Assembly (NCBI GenBank): GCA_036503555.1
Contig: DASXWQ010000046.1
Location: 1 to 64,000 of the forward strand
Reading direction: 5' to 3'
From: Actinocatenispora sp036503555
Lineage (GTDB): Bacteria; Actinomycetota; Actinomycetes; Mycobacteriales; Micromonosporaceae
Length of the DNA: 64,000 nt
Shown here in pieces: positions 1 to 8,102 of the stretch. The translations under genes and the position numbers were made by a program. The notes under the pieces are model-generated. The model was not told the DNA's origin and made no database searches. It saw nothing but the letters and a program-made list of their open reading frames with translations. Each line of letters begins with the position of its first letter. Positions within the stretch are counted from its first letter, which is position 1.

Positions 1-137
1 CGAGGAGTCGTCGCGCGCCGACGCCTGACGTTCCGCCCGGGTGCCGGAGGCGGTGTCCCGGCCGCCATGCCGAAGGCGCATGGTTGTTGCCGCTCCGGAC
101 TTTGACCGTCCCGCCGGCCGCCCGTCAGGGTGAGCGC

Positions 138-1064
138 ATGGATCGTCGAGGCAAACGCGCAACCACACTGGCGGTGTCCCTGATGGCGGCGCTCGGTCTG
201 CTCGCCGGCTGCGGTGGGGCGAGGGCGCGACCCGGAGCCGCCCCGTCGGCGTCCGCGGCGCCGTCCCACCGCACCGTCGACCGGGCCGTCCGCACGTCGC
301 TGGCCGCACTGGAGCGCCGGTACCACGCGCGCCTGGGTGTCTTCGCGATCGACACCGGCTCGGGCCGTACCGCCGCGTACCGTGCGGACGAGCGGTTCGC
401 GCACTGCTCGGTGTCCAAGGCGCTGGAGACCGGCGTGCTGCTGCGCCGTGACGCGGACGCGCAGCTCGACCAGGTCGTCCACTACCGCCGCGCGGACCTT
501 CAGGACTACTCGCCGGTCACCGCGAAGCACGTCGCGACCGGCATGACCGTACGGCAGCTGATCGCCGCCGCGATGGACTACAGCGACAACACCGCCGCGA
601 ACCTGCTTCTCGACCGTCTCGGCGCCCCTGCCGGCCTACAGTCGGCGCTGCGCGCCCTCGGCGACGGGACCACGCACACCGACCGGCCGGAACCCGACGT
701 CAACGAGGCCACCCCGGGCGACGTCCGCGACACCAGTACGCCGCGCGCCCTCGGCACCGACCTGCGCGGCTTCGCCCTGGGCGGCCTGCTGACCCGGACG
801 CGTCGGGCCGAGTACGTCGACCTGTTGACGAAGAACACGACGGGGGGCCCGTACGTCCGCGCGGGCGTACCGAAGGGGTGGGTCGTCGGTGACAAGACCG
901 GCAGCGGCGGGTACGGCACGCGCAACGACGTCGCCGTCGTCTGGCCGGCGACGGGTGCACCGATCGTCCTGGCGGTCCTGTCGGACCGGGGGAAGCAGGA
1001 CGCCCCCTCGGACGACGCCCTGATCGCGGACGCCACCCGCACCGTGGTCGGCGCCTTCCGCTGA
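138..1064 (+). CDS. class A beta-lactamase, lipoprotein
   Basis: This 308-residue serine hydrolase of the class A beta-lactamase family should open beta-lactam rings outside the cell while anchored to the membrane. A lipoprotein signal ends in LLAGC (lipid Cys25). The family motifs follow in order: SVSK (Ser91 nucleophile, Lys94), SDN (149-151), an omega-loop RPEPDVN with Glu185 at the usual Glu166 place, RDTSTP near 197, and KTG at 253-255. The ATG at 138 is chosen because AGGGTGAG lies just upstream; an in-frame start at 84 would add 18 residues ahead of the signal peptide. All catalytic residues are present, so activity is likely, but the substrate range cannot be read. It stands alone, and no regulator of the BlaR type is adjacent. 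Confidence 0.93.
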   Translation: MDRRGKRATTLAVSLMAALGLLAGCGGARARPGAAPSASAAPSHRTVDRAVRTSLAALERRYHARLGVFAIDTGSGRTAAYRADERFAHCSVSKALETGVLLRRDADAQLDQVVHYRRADLQDYSPVTAKHVATGMTVRQLIAAAMDYSDNTAANLLLDRLGAPAGLQSALRALGDGTTHTDRPEPDVNEATPGDVRDTSTPRALGTDLRGFALGGLLTRTRRAEYVDLLTKNTTGGPYVRAGVPKGWVVGDKTGSGGYGTRNDVAVVWPATGAPIVLAVLSDRGKQDAPSDDALIADATRTVVGAFR

Positions 1065-1297
1065 CCCCCGGCACCCGGTCCGTGGCGTCGCGGCGACGCC
1101 ACGCGGCCGGCACGGCGGGGTGGCCGGCGGGGCGCGCGGTCGTACCGGGGGGCGTCGGGTGAGCAACGTCGCACCGCGCGTCGGGCGAGCCGTGCGGCGC
1201 CGGAACGGGGCAGCGGTGCGGCAGGGCGGAGCGCCTGGCTGGACGGGTACCGGCGTTGGCGGCGCTACCGATGCCGTGCCAAGATCGCGGCCTGTCT

Positions 1298-1310
1298 GTC
1301 TACTGTGGAC
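1298..1310. repeat. GTCCA..TGGAC-type palindrome (copy upstream of the PucR-type gene)
   Basis: The sequence GTCTACTGTGGAC is an imperfect copy of the short palindrome that recurs through the window. It lies about 60 bases before the chosen start of the regulator and is one of only two copies in non-coding DNA. Confidence 0.5.
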
Positions 1311-1368
1311 AGTCCAGGGCGTGGATACCCGCTGGGACGAGGAGGATCCGGTCGGTATCGTCCGCTTC

Positions 1369-2889
1369 ATGACCGGTTCCGGACCGTTACCGTCGTGTCG
1401 CAGGATGCCCATGCCGCCCCGGCGCGGGGATCGGGCCGCGCCGGACCTGCCCGGTGAGCTGCGGGCCATGCTGCGGGACGTCGACGCCGCGGACGGCATC
1501 CGGCGCATCCTCGACCGGGTCGCGGTCCGGCTCGACGCCAGTGCCGTCCTGGTCGAGCCGGACGGGTCGACGACGCCGCCCGGCCGAATCCTGCCGGAGC
1601 AGCTCGCCGCGGACCTGGAGGCGGTGTCGACCGGCCGGGTCGACGCGGTGTCCGGCTCGGTGGACGGTCGCGCGGTGTGCCTGCTCGCGATCGGTGGCCC
1701 GACCCCCGCACCCGTCCTCGCGGTACGCGGGCGTGACGCCGGGCTGTCCCCGGCCGCGCGGACGTTGCTCGCCGAGGCGACGGTGCCGCTCGGCCTGGCC
1801 TGGCGGATGCGCGAGACGCGGCTGCACGCGGCACGGCTGGAGCGGGCGGAGGCCCGCAACCGGGAGACGGTGCTGCACCTGCTGCTGGCGGGCGGCACGT
1901 CCGGCGCGCGGTTGGCCGCCGCCGCGCTCGGCCCGGTCCTGCCCGAGACGCTCCGCATCCATCTGGTGGAGTGCGCCGGCCGCCGGCTGGACGACGCGGT
2001 GCGCTGGTGCGCCGAGGCGGCCGGCGGCTCGGCCTGGATCGTACGGTGCCCGGTGTATCGCCGGCACGTCGTGGTGGTGGCCCGGGCCGACGCCGACGAC
2101 CTGGTCGACGCGCTGCGCACGCGTGCGGCGTCGGACCCCGGCTACCACGTCGGCAGCAGCCACGAGGCGATGCTGACCGGCTTCGCCGCGGCGTACCGGC
2201 ACGCGTTCCACGCGCTGTCGGTGGCGCGGCACCGGCCGGAACGGTACGCGGCGTTCCATGCCCGCGGCGAGCTGGCGGAGATCCTCGCCGGGGCCGGATC
2301 CGGTTGGGCGGCAAGGGTTCTGGCCCCGCTGCACGCGTACCGGCCGGCGCGCGGGCAGGACCCGGACGCCGAGGCTCTGGTGTTCACGCTGTCGTCGTGG
2401 CTGACGTTCCACGCCGGCGCGGTACGGCACCTGAAGGTGCACCGCAACACGCTGACGGCGCGGCTGCGGCTCGTCGAGTCGCTGCTCGGCGTCGACCTGC
2501 GCGACGTCGGTACGCAGGCGCGGCTGCATCTGGCCCTGCAGCTCGCCGGGCCGGGCGATCAGGCGGTGACGTTCGAGGAGCTGATGTCCCGGCCGGAGGT
2601 CCGCTACTGGGCGGACCGGCAGCGGGAACCGTTGCGGGGCAACGATCCGCGGCTGGTCGACACGCTGCGGACCTGGCTTGTGAACGGTGCGCGGATCGGC
2701 CCCACCGCGGCGGCGCTCGGCGTCTCGCCCTCGGGCGTACGGAAGCGGCTGGTGCGGGTGGAGCAGCTCACCCAGCGCGCGCTGCTCGACTCGCCGTCCG
2801 CCCGGTACGACCTCCTCCTCGCGCTCGATCCGACGGCGGGCGACGCACGGGCCGGCGCGACGGTGCCGGTCGAAGTCGACATCGCGTAG
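1369..2889 (+). CDS. PucR/CdaR-type transcriptional regulator with two C-terminal helix-turn-helix regions
   Basis: This is a regulator of about 506 residues. The middle part resembles the GGDEF-like/PucR arrangement. Around residues 345-390 lies the typical PucR C-terminal helix-turn-helix (VHRNTLTARLRLVESLLG). About 50 residues later a second HTH-like segment appears (GPTAAALGVSPSGVRKRL, roughly 440-460), which is unusual for the family. The start is uncertain: ATG 1369 follows AGGAGG by a long spacing, in-frame ATGs occur at 1405 and 1411, and upstream GTGs (1120, 1321) would extend it. No neighbouring gene indicates its target. PucR-family members usually respond to small metabolites, but the ligand here is unknown. 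Confidence 0.8.
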   Translation: MTGSGPLPSCRRMPMPPRRGDRAAPDLPGELRAMLRDVDAADGIRRILDRVAVRLDASAVLVEPDGSTTPPGRILPEQLAADLEAVSTGRVDAVSGSVDGRAVCLLAIGGPTPAPVLAVRGRDAGLSPAARTLLAEATVPLGLAWRMRETRLHAARLERAEARNRETVLHLLLAGGTSGARLAAAALGPVLPETLRIHLVECAGRRLDDAVRWCAEAAGGSAWIVRCPVYRRHVVVVARADADDLVDALRTRAASDPGYHVGSSHEAMLTGFAAAYRHAFHALSVARHRPERYAAFHARGELAEILAGAGSGWAARVLAPLHAYRPARGQDPDAEALVFTLSSWLTFHAGAVRHLKVHRNTLTARLRLVESLLGVDLRDVGTQARLHLALQLAGPGDQAVTFEELMSRPEVRYWADRQREPLRGNDPRLVDTLRTWLVNGARIGPTAAALGVSPSGVRKRLVRVEQLTQRALLDSPSARYDLLLALDPTAGDARAGATVPVEVDIA

Positions 2890-2975
2890 CGACGGCGCCG
2901 ATTTCCAGGCGCGATTCGCACAATGACCGCCACGCCGGTACGGATGTGTCGCGTCACGGCCGGGACAATGCGCGG

Positions 2976-2996
2976 ATGCCGCCATTGCGGCGGCAT
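2976..2996 (+). terminator. hairpin downstream of the PucR-type gene
   Basis: Perfect 8-base inverted repeat ATGCCGCC / GGCGGCAT with a 5-base loop, about 90 bases after the regulator stop. There is no U-tract, so a terminator role is inferred from position. The 2890-3182 interval holds nothing else that I recognise as a gene. Confidence 0.45.
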
Positions 2997-3182
2997 GTAT
3001 CCGCAGGTGGGCGTGCCGCCGAAGCATGGCGGTGGCGTCACGGATCGACGTCACCACAAGGCTTCGGCGCCCCTGTGACGTTCGCGACCGGGTTGTTCGT
3101 CCCTTTCCCGCACAGGCGCGTGCCTACAGTTCTGGTGGCCGCAAAACGGCGACCGGAAAGCGCCGAGGAAAGGAGGCGGAGA

Positions 3183-3212
3183 ATGTCCAAGGGCGATTCT
3201 GGCTGGGGCTGA
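3183..3212 (+). CDS. nine-codon micro-ORF (MSKGDSGWG) with consensus ribosome-binding site
   Basis: ATG 3183 opens a nine-codon ORF encoding MSKGDSGWG. It is preceded at the ideal distance (6 bases) by AAAGGAGG (3169-3176), a closer match to the 16S anti-Shine-Dalgarno than almost any other start in the window. A 13-base-pair terminator hairpin follows 30 bases after the stop. The short transcript therefore seems built to translate this peptide, or to use its translation as a switch. A single Trp codon is next to last. I do not recognise the peptide. A longer in-frame ORF exists upstream, but its start would be buried far from the ribosome-binding site. Confidence 0.5.
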   Translation: MSKGDSGWG

Positions 3213-3241
3213 GAACGAGTCTCCGCGCGTAACGGGTCGGC

Positions 3242-3283
3242 TCTCCGATGGGCGGTGTCAGGCTTGGGGTCGCCCATCGGAGA
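3242..3283. terminator. strong bidirectional terminator hairpin
   Basis: A perfect 13-base inverted repeat, TCTCCGATGGGCG / CGCCCATCGGAGA (3242-3254 and 3271-3283), sits between the micro-ORF on the + strand and the stop of the minus-strand MFS gene at 3293. Its position suits termination from both sides. Confidence 0.75.
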
Positions 3284-3292
3284 CGACCGTCC

Positions 3293-4564
3293 TCAGCGGT
3301 CCCCGGTCCGGGCGAACGCCCGACGGAAGTCGGCCTCCCGCGGCCACAGCAGCGTCACCGCGGCCATGACGGCGAGACCCACCAACGCCCACGACCCGAC
3401 CGTACGAGGCGTGCCGAGCACGGTCGCGACGGCGCCGCCGCCGAGGAGTACGGCGCCCTGCACGAGCTGAAGACCGGCCTGCATGACGCCGAACGCCCGG
3501 GCCCGGAACCCGTCCGGCAGGGCCCGGACGAACAGTCCGTTGGCGGGGAACAGCATCGACATCGCGAAGCCGGTCAGCACGGCCAGCAGCAGCACGACCG
3601 GCAGGGGCGGCGCGGCGAGCGCGCCGACCAGCGACACCGGTACGAGCATGGCGAGCGGCCGGATCAGCCGGGGACGCAGCGCCGGCGGTGTGAGCCGGCC
3701 GACGACCACGCCACCGATCGCCATGCCGACCGGCTCGGCCGCCATGATCAGGCCCTGCGTCGCGGCACCGCCGTGCAAGTCGTGCGCCCAGCCCGCGGAC
3801 AGCCCGGCGGGCAGCACGGTGAAGGCGATGCCGGCGAGGACGACCAGGGCGATCGGGCGCAGGACGCGGTCACCGAAGACCAGGGCGAAACCCGCGGCCG
3901 TCTCGCGGAGCAGGCCGGTACGTTCCGGGGCGCGCGGCGCCGCCGCCCGGGGCGTCACCCAGGTCCGGATCAACAGCGCCGACAGCCCGAACGTCACCGC
4001 GTCCGCGCCGAGCACCGCGCGGGCGTTCAGCGCGGCGATCACGCCGCCGAGTACGAAGCCGCCGACCTGGGTGATCTGCGCGGTGACCCCGTTGACGGAC
4101 AGGCCGAGCACGTACCGGTCGCCGGACAGGATCCTGGGCAGCAACGCCGAACGGCTGGACTCGAACGGCGGCGACAGCATCGCGGCGCCGAACATCAGCA
4201 CCGGCAGCAGGAGTACGGGCAGGCCGGGAATCGCGGCGATCCCGACGAGACCGAACCGGCCCAGGTCGCAGGCGAGCATGACCCGCCGGTACGGGTACCG
4301 CTCGGCGAGCGCGACGAGGAACGGCGCGCCCGCCAGCCACGGCAGGTACGTCACGGCGATGCTGGCGGCGGACGCGAGCACCGAGCCGGTGGCCTGGTAC
4401 ATGATGGCGGCGACGGCGACCCTGGCCAAATAGTCGCCGATGCCGGACAGCGCGCCCGCCGCGTACAGGGCGCGGAACTCGCCGACCGAGAACAGGTCCC
4501 GGTACGTCGCGGGCCGGTCCCCGGTGCGCGGCCGGTCCGCGGTGGTGTCCGGTCGTGCGGACAT
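3293..4564 (-). CDS. MFS transporter
   Basis: This 423-residue protein has the pattern of about 12 hydrophobic helices seen in major facilitator superfamily exporters. The cytoplasmic N-terminus (about 35 residues, rich in Thr, Asp and Arg) leads into the first helix with a G-I-G-D-Y-L-A-R segment. An R-Y-P-Y-R-R loop before the next helix resembles the MFS loop 2-3 signature region. Proteins of this subgroup (MFS_3/enterobactin exporter-like) usually pump drugs or siderophores out; the substrate here cannot be told. The gene lies 42 bases downstream of a serine hydrolase gene on the same strand and may be co-transcribed with it. Its mRNA probably ends at the hairpin at 3242-3283. Confidence 0.85.
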   Translation of the reverse strand: MSARPDTTADRPRTGDRPATYRDLFSVGEFRALYAAGALSGIGDYLARVAVAAIMYQATGSVLASAASIAVTYLPWLAGAPFLVALAERYPYRRVMLACDLGRFGLVGIAAIPGLPVLLLPVLMFGAAMLSPPFESSRSALLPRILSGDRYVLGLSVNGVTAQITQVGGFVLGGVIAALNARAVLGADAVTFGLSALLIRTWVTPRAAAPRAPERTGLLRETAAGFALVFGDRVLRPIALVVLAGIAFTVLPAGLSAGWAHDLHGGAATQGLIMAAEPVGMAIGGVVVGRLTPPALRPRLIRPLAMLVPVSLVGALAAPPLPVVLLLAVLTGFAMSMLFPANGLFVRALPDGFRARAFGVMQAGLQLVQGAVLLGGGAVATVLGTPRTVGSWALVGLAVMAAVTLLWPREADFRRAFARTGDR

Positions 4565-4606
4565 GACGCGTTCCTCTCCGGGAAGGTTCGGACCAGGCGG
4601 GCGGGC

Positions 4607-6502
4607 TCAGAGGAACAGGTTGTAGGCGACGCCGACGCCGACGAACGTGCCGGCGGCGACGGCGCCGACGGTGTAGCCGATCCGGCCGGGCAGCCGCCAG
4701 AACCGGCGTACCCAGGCCAGCACGGCGAACGCCAGCATCAGTACGGCGAACCCGGACGTCACCCGCATCACCACCGGCGCGGCGGTCAGCGCGAACGAGT
4801 CGTCGAGCATGATGTGCTCGTTGAGGCGGGCGCCGTCGGACAGCACCATCCCGAGCAGCACGAGGAACACGACGGCGCAGACCGCGGTCAGCCAGCCGGA
4901 CCAGCGCGCCGTCGTCGGCAGCCAGCCGGCGCGCCGCTGCGCGATCCCGGCGATCGGCCACGCGACCAGCGCGTACAGCAGGAACAGGGCGCTGCCGCCG
5001 AGCAGGGCCATGGCCAGGGTCGGCGAGTCGTACCAGGCAAGCCGCTCGTACGCGACGGTCGGGTTGGCGGAGGCGAGCAGCACGCCGTCGTGGAAGGCGA
5101 TCGTGGCCTGCCCGCCGCGCTCGGTGAACAGCCCGTTGCCCGTCGGTACCCAGTGCTGGGTGGCGGCGTCGGGGTCGTCGGCCAGACCGGTCGTGGTGAG
5201 CCCGGCGCCGTCGGCCTCGACGGTGACCGCGGAGGTCAGCTGCGCGACCTTGGTCAGGTCGTGGTGGTTGTAGCGGGTGATGCGGTAGCTGCCGGTGTAC
5301 CTGTCGAGGTCGTGCACGGTCGTCCGGGCGGGCGTGGTGGCCGCGTCGTGGTGCAGCGCGTCGACGACGCGGTTCACCAGGTCGTGGCCGGCGAACGTGG
5401 CCTGGGCGTTGGCGCCGTCGCCGTTGTAGACGACGTAGACACCGAGGTCGTCGGCGGGCAGCAGGGCCAGGTTGTCGTGGAAGCCCGGCACGTCGCCGTC
5501 CTTGCTCAGCACCCGCTGGCCGTCGTACGGGTGCTCCTCGAAGATCCAGCCCATCCCGGGGAGCCGCGGATCCGCGCCGAAGTGCCGTTGCAGCAGCGTG
5601 TTTCCCTCGTGCAGCTGGGCGCTGGCGTACCGGCCCAGGTCCGTCGGCACGGCCGTGACTCCCGCGCCGGCGGGGACCATCGGGCCGCGCTGCCCGCCGG
5701 TGGCGACCGTCCCGTCCGACCGGTACCCGGTGGCCAGTCCGGTGCTGTCGTCGGACATCGCGGTGCCGCGCATGCCGAACGGGTCGAGCACGTGCCGCTG
5801 CACGTACCGGTCGAAGGGCTGGTGGGTGACGCGTTCGACGAGGTAGCCGGCGAGGGCGACGCCGTAGTTGTCGTACGAGGGGAGCGTGCCGGGCGGGCGT
5901 ACCCGGGCCGGCTGGTGGTCGGCGAGCCAGCGGCCGAGCGCCGGCACCGGCTGTCCCGCCGGGGTGGCCACGCCCAGCACCGAGTCCTCGAAGCCGGACG
6001 TGTGCGTGAGCAGGTCACGCACCCGCACCGGCCGACCCGGGTACGTGTTCGCGATGCGGAAGTCGAGGTAGGTGTTGACGTCCGCGTCGAGACGCAGCGT
6101 GCCGGCGGCGACGAGCTGCTGGACGGCGGTCGCGGTGAACACCTTCCCCACCGACCCGACGAAGAACCGGGTGCGCGCCGGGTCGACCGGCGTCCGGCGG
6201 CCCGTGTCGGCGACCCCGAAACCCTTCGCGTACACCTGCCGGCCGCCGGACACGACCACCACCGCCGCGCCCGGGATGTGGTAGCGGGCCAGCTGCGCCG
6301 GCACCACCTTCTCGACGGTACGGGCGACGGTCGTGGGGACGTCCGCCCGCGCCGGCGACCCCCCGACGAACACGCCGGCCAACGCGACGACGGTGAGCAC
6401 GGCACCCCCGCCCGTCACCCGCCGCAGCCCGTTCCGACCGACCCGTGCCGTGGCCGACCGACCCGGCGGGAACGAGAGGACAGCCGGCAACGCGCGTCTC
6501 AT
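4607..6502 (-). CDS. membrane-anchored beta-lactamase-family serine hydrolase (class C/PBP-like)
   Basis: This is a 631-residue extracytoplasmic hydrolase. After a signal segment (about residues 28-52), the class C beta-lactamase/D-Ala-D-Ala carboxypeptidase fold starts, with an SVGK motif (nucleophile Ser and general-base Lys), then HTSG and a YDN motif in the Tyr-x-Asn position. The last 170 residues hold about four transmembrane helices, so the catalytic domain faces outwards on a membrane tail. ATG 6502 is preferred over GTG 6529 because GGAAGA precedes it at a good distance. Relatives include esterases, DD-peptidases and self-resistance enzymes, so the exact substrate is open. The MFS gene downstream on the same strand suggests a shared operon. 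Confidence 0.82.
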   Translation of the reverse strand: MRRALPAVLSFPPGRSATARVGRNGLRRVTGGGAVLTVVALAGVFVGGSPARADVPTTVARTVEKVVPAQLARYHIPGAAVVVVSGGRQVYAKGFGVADTGRRTPVDPARTRFFVGSVGKVFTATAVQQLVAAGTLRLDADVNTYLDFRIANTYPGRPVRVRDLLTHTSGFEDSVLGVATPAGQPVPALGRWLADHQPARVRPPGTLPSYDNYGVALAGYLVERVTHQPFDRYVQRHVLDPFGMRGTAMSDDSTGLATGYRSDGTVATGGQRGPMVPAGAGVTAVPTDLGRYASAQLHEGNTLLQRHFGADPRLPGMGWIFEEHPYDGQRVLSKDGDVPGFHDNLALLPADDLGVYVVYNGDGANAQATFAGHDLVNRVVDALHHDAATTPARTTVHDLDRYTGSYRITRYNHHDLTKVAQLTSAVTVEADGAGLTTTGLADDPDAATQHWVPTGNGLFTERGGQATIAFHDGVLLASANPTVAYERLAWYDSPTLAMALLGGSALFLLYALVAWPIAGIAQRRAGWLPTTARWSGWLTAVCAVVFLVLLGMVLSDGARLNEHIMLDDSFALTAAPVVMRVTSGFAVLMLAFAVLAWVRRFWRLPGRIGYTVGAVAAGTFVGVGVAYNLFL

Positions 6503-6800
6503 CACAGATCTTCCTTCACCGGACGGCACCGGACGTCAGCGCCGGCCGGTCGACGGTAGAGACGTTCACGCGCCGACGCCAGTCGCACCTTGCACAGTCG
6601 GCCGGGCCCACCCGGTATGCCTGCTGCGCCAGCCCGACGCAGCCGAGCGTCACCCAGCACGCCGCTCGCAGTGCCGACCGGAACTCGCCGCGTGGCGTAC
6701 GGGCGCCTAGCGTTCGGGACGTTTCGACGCCGGGCGGTTCGCAGCCGTGGCCGCCGGTGCCCGGGATCCCCGGTGGGGAAGAACCGTGGAGGACCACAAC
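6503..6800. other. intergenic region between divergent genes
   Basis: About 300 bases separate the minus-strand hydrolase gene from the + strand gene at 6801. I see no convincing coding sequence. A TAGCGT hexamer at about 6707-6712 could be a -10 element for the + strand gene; no good -35 is visible. Confidence 0.35.
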
Positions 6801-7193
6801 GTGACCGTTCTCTGTGGCTGTCTGGCAACCGTGCTGCCACTCGCGTTCGCCGTGTGGATGACGGCGGCGCCACGAAACATGTGGCGGACGCTGGCGTCGT
6901 GGCGGCACAAGGATCCCCCGGCGAACGAGCCGAGCGGGGCGGCCTTCGCGCTGTTGCGGCTCGTCGGCGCGACCATCGTGGTCACGATGGTCGTCGCCGG
7001 GATCATGCTGGCCGACGCGGTGGCCGGAGCGGACGACGACGGCCGGGCGGCGTACCAGGACTGCGTCGAGATGCACCAGCCGTTGACCGAGGCACCGGCG
7101 GTGTCCCCGGCCCCCGGCCAGACCGCCCAGCCGGGTGTCGACCCGCCGGCCGAGGAACAGTGCGCGGACCTCTCACCCACGCCTGGCTCCTGA
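6801..7193 (+). CDS. small two-helix membrane protein, possibly DUF6199-like
   Basis: This 130-residue protein has a hydrophobic N-terminal helix, then a short loop with N-M-W-R-T-L-A-S-W-R-H and E-P-S, then a second helix (about residues 55-78), and finally a soluble, Pro-rich tail with two Cys. The MWxxLxxW...EPS loop between two helices recalls the DUF6199 family of unknown function; that match is from memory and not certain. GTG 6801 is chosen because GGAGG sits 8 bases upstream. It stands alone and its function is unknown. Confidence 0.6.
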   Translation: MTVLCGCLATVLPLAFAVWMTAAPRNMWRTLASWRHKDPPANEPSGAAFALLRLVGATIVVTMVVAGIMLADAVAGADDDGRAAYQDCVEMHQPLTEAPAVSPAPGQTAQPGVDPPAEEQCADLSPTPGS

Positions 7194-7290
7194 CCGCCGC
7201 GGACGGTCGGGCGTCGTCGGGTGATCGGCGTCTCCCGTGGGTCGCCGGCACGGCCGATGAGTCCGGGCGGCACGGGTGGTCACACCGCTC

Positions 7291-7932
7291 ATGACGAACA
7301 CGGGCCAACTGCTCAGGGTGCAGAACTTCAACGTCTCGCGGGACGGGTACGCCACCGGCGAGGGGCAGAGCCTCGACCGGCCGTTCGGCCACGCCGACCC
7401 GACCGCGATGTTCTCGTGGGCGGGCGCCACGGCGAGCTGGCCGATGCGTACCGATCCGGGCGGTTCGCGGGGCCTCGACGACTACCTGACCAGGGACTAC
7501 GACCGCAACATCGGCGCGGAGATCATGGGGCGCAACAAGTTCGGGCCGACCCGCGACCCCGGGTGGCAGGGCTGGTGGGGCGACGAGCCGCCGTTCCGTA
7601 CGCCGGTGTTCGTGCTGACCCACCACCCGCGGCCGACGCTGACGCTCGGGCAGACGACGTTCCACTTCGTCGACGCCGACCCGGCGACGGCCCTCGCCCT
7701 GGCCCGGGACGCGGCCGGCGGCAAGGACGTACGCCTCGGTGGCGGCCCGACGACCGTCCGCGAGTTCCTCGACGCCGACCTCGTCGACACGATGCACGTG
7801 GCGGTCGGCCCGGTCGATCTCGGCGCCGGCGTACGGCTCTGGGAGTCGCCCGACGAGCTGCTCGACCGGTTCCACCGCGACGTCGTACCCAGCGCCAGTG
7901 GCGTGGTCCACCACCTGTACTGGCGGAAATGA
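7291..7932 (+). CDS. dihydrofolate reductase-like (RibD C-terminal domain) protein
   Basis: This protein of about 213 residues belongs to the RibD C-terminal/dihydrofolate-reductase fold family, which binds NADPH. It has the N-terminal strand with N-V-S-R-D-G-Y, then MGRNKFG, the V-F-V-L-T-H-H-P strand found widely in this family, a glycine turn VRLGGGPTT and a C-terminal DLVDTMHVAVGPVDLGAG segment. Members outside riboflavin operons rarely have a proven substrate. A second, shorter relative lies at 12407-12973. There is no clear ribosome-binding site at ATG 7291; an in-frame GTG at 7276 is an alternative. Confidence 0.82.
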   Translation: MTNTGQLLRVQNFNVSRDGYATGEGQSLDRPFGHADPTAMFSWAGATASWPMRTDPGGSRGLDDYLTRDYDRNIGAEIMGRNKFGPTRDPGWQGWWGDEPPFRTPVFVLTHHPRPTLTLGQTTFHFVDADPATALALARDAAGGKDVRLGGGPTTVREFLDADLVDTMHVAVGPVDLGAGVRLWESPDELLDRFHRDVVPSASGVVHHLYWRK

Positions 7933-7957
7933 CGCGACGGCGCCGCCCGGCCGTTGC

Positions 7958-7963
7958 TAGCGT
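7958..7963 (+). promoter_or_regulatory. -10 element TAGCGT for a leaderless transcript
   Basis: TAGCGT ends 6 bases before the GTG at 7970. With actinobacterial spacing, transcription would begin at or next to that G, giving a leaderless message. No clear -35 hexamer is visible. Confidence 0.5.
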
Positions 7964-7969
7964 GGCGCC

Positions 7970-8002
7970 GTGCCGAAGACAGACAAGGTGCGCCGTCGCT
8001 AG
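7970..8002 (+). CDS. ten-codon leader peptide upstream of MFS exporter
   Basis: GTG 7970 begins a ten-codon ORF (MPKTDKVRRR) ending in TAG at 8000-8002, two bases before the first of four overlapping hairpins. There is no ribosome-binding site, but a TAGCGT -10 hexamer 6 bases upstream would make the mRNA start at the GTG itself. Its last three codons are Arg. Short upstream ORFs of this kind before efflux or ribosome-protection genes often serve as ribosome-stalling sensors of antibiotics. That role is inferred; the peptide itself is not one I recognise. Confidence 0.55.
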   Translation: MPKTDKVRRR

Positions 8003-8003
8003 C

Positions 8004-8098
8004 GAGCGGCGGCGCTCACCCCAGGTTTCTCGTCGCCGCTCCTGACCCTCGGCCAGGAGCGCCCTGAGTGGCGCTCGGACTTCCCTCGTTCGGAGCGC
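8004..8098 (+). promoter_or_regulatory. putative attenuator: four mutually exclusive hairpins before the MFS start
   Basis: Four inverted repeats overlap in series. Hairpin 1 pairs 8004-8014 with 8031-8041 (one mismatch). Hairpin 2 pairs CGCTCCTG 8037-8044 with CAGGAGCG 8054-8061. Hairpin 3 pairs GAGCGCC 8057-8063 with GGCGCTC 8070-8076. Hairpin 4 pairs GCGCTC 8071-8076 with GAGCGC 8093-8098 and would bury the GGAG Shine-Dalgarno (8092-8095) of the gene at 8103. Each hairpin excludes the next, as in classic ribosome-controlled attenuators. Confidence 0.6.
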
Positions 8099-8102
8099 GT
8101 CC

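Noticed and set aside
3248..6559. A 1103-codon open frame on the + strand opposite the MFS and serine hydrolase genes
   Set aside because: Its product is low-complexity (Arg, Gly, Gln, Asp rich) and it is fully antisense to two well-supported genes. Long antisense frames are expected in DNA of this GC content.
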